Assembly: GCF_018598585.1 (NCBI RefSeq)
Contig: NZ_JAHESD010000038.1
Coordinates: 1 to 53,990 of the forward strand
Source: Chryseosolibacter indicum
Lineage (GTDB): Bacteria; Bacteroidota; Bacteroidia; Cytophagales; Cyclobacteriaceae
Reading direction: 5' to 3'
DNA length: 53,990 bases
The notes under the pieces are model-generated. The model searched no databases and had not been told where the DNA came from. It was given only the letters and a program-made list of their open reading frames with translations. Both the position numbers and the translations under genes were made by a program. Of the stretch, positions 27,293 through 34,588 are shown one piece after another; positions within the stretch are counted from its first letter, which is position 1; each line of letters starts with the position of its first letter.

Positions 27293-27324
27293 TTGTTTTA
27301 TTCCCTTTCCCGCCGTTATACTTG
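27293..27324 (+). promoter_or_regulatory. Promoter of the siderophore-uptake operon
   Basis: TTG at 27293-27295 and TATACTTG at 27317-27324 (seven of eight to TAnnTTTG) form a plausible pair. The predicted start near 27331 falls at the left edge of the perfect operator palindrome. Confidence 0.4.
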
Positions 27325-27331
27325 CGCATTA

Positions 27332-27348
27332 TTTAGAACAATTCTAAA
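27332..27348. promoter_or_regulatory. Perfect Fur/Irr-like operator overlapping the start region
   Basis: TTTAGAACAATTCTAAA is a perfect 7-3-7 palindrome one base before the receptor ATG. It has the form TTTAGAA-N3-TTCTAAA known for Irr-box (Fur superfamily) sites in Alphaproteobacteria. With the copy at 27271-27287 it brackets the promoter, as expected for iron-dependent repression. Confidence 0.6.
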
Positions 27349-27349
27349 G

Positions 27350-29770
27350 ATGAAACACATATACCTCATTATTGCAATCACTTTAGCCCAGCTTTCAACC
27401 TGGGCGCAGAACCCAGGTTCTGTTCGCGGAACAGTTAAAACCTCAGATGGCAACCCGGCCGAATTTGTTAATGTAAGCATAGAAGGTACCGCAAAAGGCA
27501 CCATAGCTGATAAAAAAGGGGATTTTGAGATCAGAAACGTCGCACCTGGAAACTACATGCTGGTAGCCTCATACGTAGGCCTTGAAGGTCAGAAACAGGA
27601 AATTGCAGTAAAAGCTGGCGAAGTAACTCAGGTTGATTTTACCTTAAAGGAAAACACACAAGAGCTTGAAGAAATCGTGGTTTCGGGCGGAAGGTTTGTT
27701 ACTGAAAGTCCCTACGTTTCCAAAATGCCTTTAAAGAATATAGAAAACCCACAGGTGTATAATCTGGTAACGTCAGATTTGTTCAGGCAGCAGGCCATCA
27801 CCAATTTTGATGATGCTTTGAAAAATGTTCCCGGCATATCTAAGCTTTGGGAATCTACCGGAAGAGCGTCAGGCGACGGATCTTCCTATTATACACTTCG
27901 TGGTTTTGAAGCGCAAGCCACAATCATTAATGGCTTGCCCGGATTGACAAGCGGAAGTCTTGATCCTGTAAACATTGAAAGGATTGAGGTTATCAAAGGC
28001 CCGTCATCAACATTATTTGGTAGCAGTTTAATTTCTTACGGTGGACTAATTAATACCGTTACAAAAAAACCTTATGCTGGCTTTGGAGGAGAAATAGGTT
28101 ACATGGCCGGAAGTTTTGGTCTTAACCGTGTTACAGCAGACATTAATGCTCCTTTAAAAGAAGATGCTGTTACCCTCCGCGTTAACACAGCATATCACAC
28201 AGAAAACAGTTTCCAGGATGCGGGTTTCAGAAACTCATTCTTTATTAGTCCTACCCTGGCTTTCAAAGCAAACGAAAGATTGTCGTTTCTGCTTGTAACC
28301 GAATTCATGCAGGAAGAAAAGACAAACACACCGATGTTGTTTTTAGGAAGAGAAACTCCCTTGCAGTATTCGGATCTAAAAGATTTAAATTATAACAAAG
28401 ATCTTTCATTAACGAACAATGACCTCTCTATCAAAAACCCGAGATACAATTTGCAGGCGCAGATGAACTACAAGTTGTCAGATTCATGGACATCACAAAC
28501 AGTTCTATCAAGAGGCGTGGCAAAATCAGACGGATACTATTCATACCTGTACGACAACCAGAATGGCAATAGAGATTTTGCGTTATGGATCAGCGATCAG
28601 CAAAGCCAGTTTGTTACCACCGATATTCAGCAGAATTTCATCGGTGATCTTAAAATTGGTAATCTTAGAAACAGGGTGGTTGTAGGATTAGATTATTTCC
28701 ATAGAAACCTTATCAATAATAGTACAGGATATACGCGGGTACATAATGTAAATGCACAGGGGCAGATTAATTACATAAATCCACGCGATGGTCAGTTACT
28801 TCCTCCAACTTACCTTACCAAACAAGGTGTTGATAACTTGCTGGCAGCGTTACCGTTCTCAGGAAGTAACTCAAAAGATGCACAGTATAGTGTTTACGTT
28901 TCTGATGTGCTTAACATCACACCGCAGTTGTTAGCAATGGCTAGTTTACGTGTTGATTATTTTGACGCTGAGGCAAGTATTACAACAGATAAAGATGATT
29001 ACGATCAGACCACGCTTTCGCCAAAGTTTGGGTTAATATATCAGATCATTCCTGATAAAGTATCTGCGTTTGCCAACTACATGAATGGATTTAAAAATAT
29101 TGCGGCTGCTGAACTTTACGATACTGAAGGCGAGAGAACTGGCGTATTCAGAACTTTTAAACCAGAACATGCCAATCAAATGGAGTTTGGAGTTAAGTCA
29201 AACCTCCTTTCAGACAAAGTGGTAGCCACTATCAGTTATTATGATATCAATGTTTCTGATGTTGTATCTTCCGATCCTGCAAATATTTTCAATAGCCTGC
29301 AGCGCGGGGGCGAAATTGAAAGCAAAGGATTTGAAGTTGATGTAAATGCAAGCCCGGTAGAAGGATTAAATTTTATTGTAGGATATAGTTATAACGATAG
29401 CAAAGTTATCAAAGGAGATGAAGCTAGTGTATGGCTTGAAACCGGTAAAAGGCCAATATCTGCAGGGGCTAAAAATCTTGTGAACGCATGGGCTACTTAC
29501 ACTTTTAAATCAGGGCCTGTAAATGGTTTGGGAATAGGGTTTGGTGGTAACTACATAGACGAACTTCCTATTCTTGATAGTAAAACTACAGGAAGATTTA
29601 CTTTGCCTGCGTACACTATCATCAATGGTAGCCTGTTTTATAATACCAACGCCATGCGCATTTCATTTAACATAAATAATATTACGGATAAGGAATACTA
29701 CACGGGATACTCAACAATTAATCCTCAGAAGCCGAGAAACTTTGTAGTAAGCCTCGCTTATAAATTTTAA
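27350..29770 (+). CDS. TonB-dependent siderophore receptor
   Basis: An 806-aa outer-membrane receptor importing ferric siderophores. The signal peptide is MKHIYLIIAITLAQLSTWAQ; a carboxypeptidase-regulatory-like domain follows (about 25-105), then a plug (NFDDALKNVPGISKLWESTG, YYTLRGFEAQATIINGLPG and VEVIKGPSSTLFG types of motif) and a barrel ending in FVVSLAYKF. The layout matches the TonB-siderophore subfamily (FhuA/FoxA/FpvA-like). The frame is open 60 codons further upstream, but those residues lie across the promoter and operators and are not protein-like, so ATG 27350 is the start. Two small membrane proteins and a PepSY protein follow without gaps. Iron control is suggested by flanking palindromes. 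Confidence 0.92.
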   Translation: MKHIYLIIAITLAQLSTWAQNPGSVRGTVKTSDGNPAEFVNVSIEGTAKGTIADKKGDFEIRNVAPGNYMLVASYVGLEGQKQEIAVKAGEVTQVDFTLKENTQELEEIVVSGGRFVTESPYVSKMPLKNIENPQVYNLVTSDLFRQQAITNFDDALKNVPGISKLWESTGRASGDGSSYYTLRGFEAQATIINGLPGLTSGSLDPVNIERIEVIKGPSSTLFGSSLISYGGLINTVTKKPYAGFGGEIGYMAGSFGLNRVTADINAPLKEDAVTLRVNTAYHTENSFQDAGFRNSFFISPTLAFKANERLSFLLVTEFMQEEKTNTPMLFLGRETPLQYSDLKDLNYNKDLSLTNNDLSIKNPRYNLQAQMNYKLSDSWTSQTVLSRGVAKSDGYYSYLYDNQNGNRDFALWISDQQSQFVTTDIQQNFIGDLKIGNLRNRVVVGLDYFHRNLINNSTGYTRVHNVNAQGQINYINPRDGQLLPPTYLTKQGVDNLLAALPFSGSNSKDAQYSVYVSDVLNITPQLLAMASLRVDYFDAEASITTDKDDYDQTTLSPKFGLIYQIIPDKVSAFANYMNGFKNIAAAELYDTEGERTGVFRTFKPEHANQMEFGVKSNLLSDKVVATISYYDINVSDVVSSDPANIFNSLQRGGEIESKGFEVDVNASPVEGLNFIVGYSYNDSKVIKGDEASVWLETGKRPISAGAKNLVNAWATYTFKSGPVNGLGIGFGGNYIDELPILDSKTTGRFTLPAYTIINGSLFYNTNAMRISFNINNITDKEYYTGYSTINPQKPRNFVVSLAYKF

Positions 29771-29771
29771 T

Positions 29772-30065
29772 ATGTTGTTGGCAGCATCTTTTGTTTGTCA
29801 GATAGCAGGGTTCTACTGCCTTTATAATAGATCAGCAAAGGCGGTATTACCGAAAGATTGTGTTAGTGCATGGTTGCAAAACCATGCACTATCTGCTTTA
29901 CTGCTAGGTATAACGGAACTAGTACTTTCTTTCTGGCTCTTGAAACTCTCTATAGGTCTTGCTGCGGGTGTGCTAACAGGTGCAGTAGCGTTAATGACCA
30001 TAGGAAGTCTTATAGTTATTTTGTTCCCATTATTTACAAGAGGTACTGATGCCCGCAAATCCTAA
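29772..30065 (+). CDS. Small membrane protein, DUF3325-like
   Basis: A 97-aa protein with three hydrophobic segments (about 1-19, 37-57 and 61-86). It begins two bases after the receptor stop and overlaps the next gene by 17 bases. In proteobacterial siderophore operons, a DUF3325 protein and a DUF3649 protein sit between the receptor and a PepSY protein; this gene has the length, topology and position of the DUF3325 member. The role is unknown, presumably help with iron release or reduction at the inner membrane. The family name is inference from layout more than from clear sequence similarity. Confidence 0.65.
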   Translation: MLLAASFVCQIAGFYCLYNRSAKAVLPKDCVSAWLQNHALSALLLGITELVLSFWLLKLSIGLAAGVLTGAVALMTIGSLIVILFPLFTRGTDARKS

Positions 30066-30354
30066 ATACCTTACACATTCAGGTTGGCAACGATTTGCAA
30101 AAATATCGGCGGCCATACTCGGAGGTTATCTGGTAACAACAGCGCTTCATCTGGCATTAGCGGCATGGACGAGCCATGTAACCGTGATCATAACCTCTGC
30201 ATTTTCAAGCTTTATTCTTTGGGTTATACTCATGGTACTCGCGTTCCTTCCCCGAAATGGATGGAAGGTGTGGTTGATCTATGCAGGTATAGCCATAGCA
30301 GGATTTGTGTTGGCATGGGCAGGGAAAATATATAATCCAAACTTTCTTAACTGA
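30049..30354 (+). CDS. Small membrane protein, DUF3649-like
   Basis: A 101-aa protein with three membrane segments (about 18-38, 42-65 and 72-92). The start WQRFAKISAAILGGYLVTTA resembles the DUF3649 family (iron-uptake-associated small membrane proteins). It overlaps the upstream gene by 17 bases and shares TGATG with the PepSY gene downstream, so it is translationally coupled on both sides. Confidence 0.68.
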   Translation: MPANPKYLTHSGWQRFAKISAAILGGYLVTTALHLALAAWTSHVTVIITSAFSSFILWVILMVLAFLPRNGWKVWLIYAGIAIAGFVLAWAGKIYNPNFLN

Positions 30355-31937
30355 TGGAGAAGCGGTCTTACAACATTTTTTTTGATCTTCATACTGTAAG
30401 TGGTATTGTCCTGAGCGTTCTCTTATTTGTAATATTCTTCGCAGGGTCGTTTTCATTCTTCAGGGATGAGATTATAAACTGGGAACGCAACGATGTAGTT
30501 TCTGTAAGAAAAGATTTAAGCCTCAATGTAGATTCTGCATTGCTGAAACTTCAAAAGAAGTATGAACTGAAGGGAAGGGAAATCACTTTCTGGAGGCCTT
30601 ACAATGAGCAACGGATCAATTTATACCTGAGTGCTTCAAGCGATACTACAATTACGCAAGAAGGTGGTTTCTACTATATAGACTCAAAAACATACAATAC
30701 CTCTGACTATACAGAAGCGTATAGCCTGGGAGAGTTTTTATACCGCCTTCACTTCTTTGCTCAGATTCCTTATCCTGCCGGATACTTTCTTTCAGGCTTT
30801 GCTGCCTTATTTCTCGTTTTTGTAGTGCTTACCGGAATTCTTGTGCATTGGAAAAAGGTTTTTACAAACTTTTTTGTTTTCAGACCCAGGGCAAAACTTA
30901 AAACAATTTGGACCGATGCGCATACTGCCCTTGGTACCATAGGGCTTCCCTTTCAAGTAGTTTATGCCGTTACCGGCGCGTTCTTCATGATCAACATTTT
31001 ATTGGTCATTCCTAACGTGGCGCTGTTATATGATGGCAACCAGGAAAAAATATATGAAGACCTTGAATTTGAACATCCTTCTTTTCCTTTTAAAGGTCAA
31101 TCCATAAACGGAGTGACATCGATAAATAAATATGTAAGCGAAACGAAGCAAAGGTGGGATAATTTTTCCGTAACAGAAGTTTCGATAGCAAATTATAGAG
31201 ATGCGGGCATGCACGTGTCTGTTTCAGGGGAGCTTTCACATGCTACTAAATTTACAGGGCTAGGGGAAGTAATCTATAAAGTAGAAAGCGATAGTATTGT
31301 TGATGTAAAAGATCCTTATGCAAAAACTACGTATCTTGATGGCGTAAAGAATTACTTATATCGGCTTCATTACGGAGATTATGGTGGTTATGCGTTAAAA
31401 ATAACAAGCTTCTCACTGGGACTTTTATCGTGTTTTGTAGTGATCTCTGGCGTGCTTATCTGGCTTACTGCACGGGTTAAAAAGAGTGTTCCTGAACAAA
31501 AGAAAAGATTCTATCAGACCGTTACGCGTATTTATCTCGCTATTTGTCTTACAATGTTTCCGGTTACTGCCTTTTCTTTTGTTATGGTTAAGTTATTTCC
31601 CGATTATGCAGGAATTTCGCCGCAAACTTTTATTTACGCGGTATATTTTCTTAGCTGGCTTGTTTCATCTTTTTGGTTTATAGTAGCAAAGTCAAATAAC
31701 TATATTATCAACAAGTATTGTTTGATTACAGGGGCAATACTTAGCATAACTGTACCTCTTGTAAGCGGATTAACGACTCAGCAATGGTTTTGGAAATCTT
31801 TGCTAAACGACAATGTCGATTTTGTAGTTGTTGATTTACTTTGGATACTCGTTTCATTGTTTTCATTCTATGCATTTTCCAGACTTCGGATTCCGGTGGA
31901 AACCGAAGAACTTGTTACTGCTGTAGAAATAGAATAA
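30354..31937 (+). CDS. PepSY-associated membrane protein, putative siderophore-iron reductase
   Basis: A 527-aa inner-membrane protein. The segments are typical of the PepSY-TM family: HTVSGIVLSVLLFVIFFAGS near the start, a long extracytoplasmic region, YPAGYFLSGFAALFLVFVVL with LTGILVHW, HTALGTIGLPFQVVYAVTG, a second periplasmic PepSY-like region, YLYRLHYGDYGG, and a C-terminal bundle of further membrane helices. Conserved histidines at membrane edges fit heme binding. Members next to siderophore receptors are thought to reduce ferric siderophores in the periplasm. It is the last gene of the iron operon, coupled to the previous one by TGATG. A terminator hairpin follows at 32034-32067. Confidence 0.85.
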   Translation: MEKRSYNIFFDLHTVSGIVLSVLLFVIFFAGSFSFFRDEIINWERNDVVSVRKDLSLNVDSALLKLQKKYELKGREITFWRPYNEQRINLYLSASSDTTITQEGGFYYIDSKTYNTSDYTEAYSLGEFLYRLHFFAQIPYPAGYFLSGFAALFLVFVVLTGILVHWKKVFTNFFVFRPRAKLKTIWTDAHTALGTIGLPFQVVYAVTGAFFMINILLVIPNVALLYDGNQEKIYEDLEFEHPSFPFKGQSINGVTSINKYVSETKQRWDNFSVTEVSIANYRDAGMHVSVSGELSHATKFTGLGEVIYKVESDSIVDVKDPYAKTTYLDGVKNYLYRLHYGDYGGYALKITSFSLGLLSCFVVISGVLIWLTARVKKSVPEQKKRFYQTVTRIYLAICLTMFPVTAFSFVMVKLFPDYAGISPQTFIYAVYFLSWLVSSFWFIVAKSNNYIINKYCLITGAILSITVPLVSGLTTQQWFWKSLLNDNVDFVVVDLLWILVSLFSFYAFSRLRIPVETEELVTAVEIE

Positions 31938-32033
31938 TGCTATACTGCGTAACTTAAGGCGCAGCAGAACTACAGGATTTAGAGAATACCGAAACGTATG
32001 AGCAATAAGTTACTATGCGATGATAAACAACGA

Positions 32034-32067
32034 ATCCAGGGAGAACGTTTAACGGTTCTCCCTGGAT
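32034..32067. terminator. Terminator hairpin between convergent operons
   Basis: ATCCAGGGAGAAC (32034-32046) is perfectly complementary to GTTCTCCCTGGAT (32055-32067) around eight bases. The T-runs are weak on both sides. It separates the iron operon from the convergent permease operon and probably serves both. Confidence 0.7.
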
Positions 32068-32105
32068 CTTTAAGATAAGATTTGTTACTAAGTATAAGTT
32101 CCTGG

Positions 32106-34478
32106 TTATTCTTGCCTCAATGACTTCACCGGGTTTGTCGTTGCTGCTTTGATCGATTCAAAGCTTACTGTCAGCCAGGCAATGATCAGCGCTGAAAGGA
32201 ATGCAACGATGAAAATAGTCCATTCAATTTCAATGTGATATGCGAACCCTGTAAGCCATTGACTCATGCCATACCACGCTACGGGTACTGCAATTGCAGT
32301 GGCAATCAGAATAGGTTTTGTAAACGTAGCTGACAGCAGGTAAACCAGCTGAAATCCGGATGCACCAAGTACTTTGCGTATTCCAAGTTCACGCGTGCGC
32401 CTTTCTGCCAGGTAGGCGGATAAACCATAAAGACCAAGACAAGATATCACTACTGCAAGTACAGCAAAGATATTGAACAGATTGCCCAAGCGTTGCTCCG
32501 ACTTGTACATATTGGCAATATCCTGGTCGACGAAGTTATAGTTGAATGGGAAGCTGGGGTTGATGTCTTTGCAGATCTGCTCAAGCGCTTTAATGGTGTT
32601 CTCTGTTTCGCCGGGTTGGGTACGAACAATCGCATAACCTCCCCATGTATTACGCTGTAGGAACATAGGCCCGATTTTCTCCTGCACCGGCTTGAAGTTG
32701 AAATCTTTAACTACACCAATAATAGTCGCGTCCCGGCCCCACACTCTAATCTTTGTACCCACTGCAGATTCCAAGGGCATATCCATCGTTTTTAATGCCA
32801 TTTCATTCACAATAATATTTGCTGTATCTGCCTTAGCGTTTTCACTATATCCATGACCATCTAGAAATGTTACCTTAAACACCTCTTCAAAGTTCTCGTC
32901 AACCGCAGAATTGTAAAACAGTGGTTGCGTGTTCGGGTCCTTGCCTTTCCATTCTACACTAATGGTGGCACCAGAAGAAGTGGTAGGTAGTTCAGAGATA
33001 AATGAATATTGACTTGTTAATGGATTATTTTGGAGACGTCCACGCAACGCTTCGTACTTCGACCACATCTCGCCCGTCATGGGTACATACAAGAGATTCT
33101 CTTTGTCGTAACCAAGGTTCAGTTGCTGAATGTATTTGAGCTGCCGATAGACCACTGTTGTGCCTACGATCAGTGAAATAGATACTGCAAACTGAATTAC
33201 CACCATGGTGTTTCTGAACAGACTGCCAGAGCCACCTCCTTTAAAATTTCCTTTCAATACCTTGGCAGGAACAAACCCTGAGAGGTAAAGGGCAGGGTAA
33301 CTGCCTGCAAGTAAACCGGTGATGACAGTAATGCCAAGTAATGCTGCAATGAGCTGAATATTTGTAAAATCAAGGGCGAGGTCTTTACCACCCAATGTAT
33401 TAAAATAGGGAAGGACAATGTAGATAATGAGCAATGCGAGTACCAGAGAAAGGAGTGCTACCACGAGTGACTCCGCTAGAAACTGCCCCATTAAATGAGG
33501 TCTTACCGCACCCACCACTTTACGCAAACCAACCTCCTTGGCTCTGCGTGCCGCGCGTGCAGTGGCAAGGTTCATGAAATTAAGACATGCTACAACGAGA
33601 ATAAATATGGCAACAATCATGAAGATATAGACATTCTGCGCGTTACCATGCCCGGGAATATCAGCAAGAAAGTTTGAGTAAAGGTGAACTTTCGATAGCG
33701 GTTGCAGTACAAACTCAACTTTTACAACGGGCTCATTCTTCTTGTAGATTGCCTGAATCTTCTGCTCAAGGTTGTCAATTGCAGATTCCGATTGTTGCGT
33801 CTTGTCGTTTAATTTAAGATAGGTGTAATAGTTGAAGTTGTCCCATACGTTATTCTTGAAGTCGTTGTTTGTTCGTGCCAGGAAACGTATGGGGTGAACG
33901 AAATCAAACTTAAGGTGAGAGTTGCTGGGAATGTTAGCAATAACACCCGTTATAGTGAAGTCATCTTTGTTATTTTTTCGGATTGTCTTGTCAATGACAT
34001 CAATGCTGCCAAAATATTTTCTGGCCATTGCCTCTGTAATAACAATACCTTCCGGATTCAAAAGTGCTTTCTCTCTATCGCCTTTAAGGAAAGGGAAAGT
34101 AAATACCTTGAAGAAATTGGAGTCAGCAAAGATTACCCCTTTCTCTTCGAACTTGACATCGCCAACCTGGATTAGGTCTCGATTATATCCGGTAATACGA
34201 ACTGCGTCCTCAACTTCAGGTATTTCATTTTTTATAGCAGGGCCTAACGGTGCAGAAGATACTGCAGCATGTACCTTCATATCGGGCAATGTTGAAGTGA
34301 TACGGTACATTCGCTTATGATCCTGATGGAAGTTGTCATAGCTCAGCTCGTCGGTCACCCACATACCAATGAGTGCCGTGCAACTGATGCCTAGCGCAAG
34401 GCCGAAGATGTTAATGAATGAAAATCCTTTCTGACGTAAAAGGTTACGAATGGCTACTTTAATATAATTTCTAATCAT
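32106..34478 (-). CDS. FtsX/MacB-type ABC transporter permease (no prefix domain)
   Basis: A 790-aa membrane protein with two MacB-like halves. Each has a membrane segment, a periplasmic core domain and a three-helix FtsX domain; the first is at about 21-420 (start RNLLRQKGFSFINIFGLALG), the second at about 425-790 (LFRNTMVVIQFAVSISLIVG). The FtsX signature RAKEVGLRKVVGA appears in the first half and RTRELGIRKVLGA in the second. No ATPase domain is present and no ATPase gene is nearby, so it must use one encoded elsewhere. Such permeases move peptides, lipids or antibiotics, or relay mechanical signals. It lies 110 bases behind a related permease and is probably the third gene of a PadR operon. 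Confidence 0.88.
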   Translation of the reverse strand: MIRNYIKVAIRNLLRQKGFSFINIFGLALGISCTALIGMWVTDELSYDNFHQDHKRMYRITSTLPDMKVHAAVSSAPLGPAIKNEIPEVEDAVRITGYNRDLIQVGDVKFEEKGVIFADSNFFKVFTFPFLKGDREKALLNPEGIVITEAMARKYFGSIDVIDKTIRKNNKDDFTITGVIANIPSNSHLKFDFVHPIRFLARTNNDFKNNVWDNFNYYTYLKLNDKTQQSESAIDNLEQKIQAIYKKNEPVVKVEFVLQPLSKVHLYSNFLADIPGHGNAQNVYIFMIVAIFILVVACLNFMNLATARAARRAKEVGLRKVVGAVRPHLMGQFLAESLVVALLSLVLALLIIYIVLPYFNTLGGKDLALDFTNIQLIAALLGITVITGLLAGSYPALYLSGFVPAKVLKGNFKGGGSGSLFRNTMVVIQFAVSISLIVGTTVVYRQLKYIQQLNLGYDKENLLYVPMTGEMWSKYEALRGRLQNNPLTSQYSFISELPTTSSGATISVEWKGKDPNTQPLFYNSAVDENFEEVFKVTFLDGHGYSENAKADTANIIVNEMALKTMDMPLESAVGTKIRVWGRDATIIGVVKDFNFKPVQEKIGPMFLQRNTWGGYAIVRTQPGETENTIKALEQICKDINPSFPFNYNFVDQDIANMYKSEQRLGNLFNIFAVLAVVISCLGLYGLSAYLAERRTRELGIRKVLGASGFQLVYLLSATFTKPILIATAIAVPVAWYGMSQWLTGFAYHIEIEWTIFIVAFLSALIIAWLTVSFESIKAATTNPVKSLRQE

Positions 34479-34588
34479 AGGGGAGGAGATTGTTCAGCTA
34501 AGACGCATTAAGTGACTTCGATGTTGCATGGAAATTTGTAATTTTAATGAATATTTGCTGGCTGAGTGCTTACGTTAATCTTGAAAGC

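Noticed and set aside
27170-27349. 60-codon upstream extension of the siderophore receptor
   Set aside because: It runs through the promoter and operator palindromes, and the signal peptide begins cleanly at ATG 27350.
29822-30058. 78-codon frame antisense to the small iron-operon membrane gene
   Set aside because: It mirrors a hydrophobic coding frame that is coupled to its neighbours; no independent support.
33894-34320. Overlapping frames antisense to the first permease
   Set aside because: They are shadows of a clear FtsX/MacB frame and have no protein features of their own.
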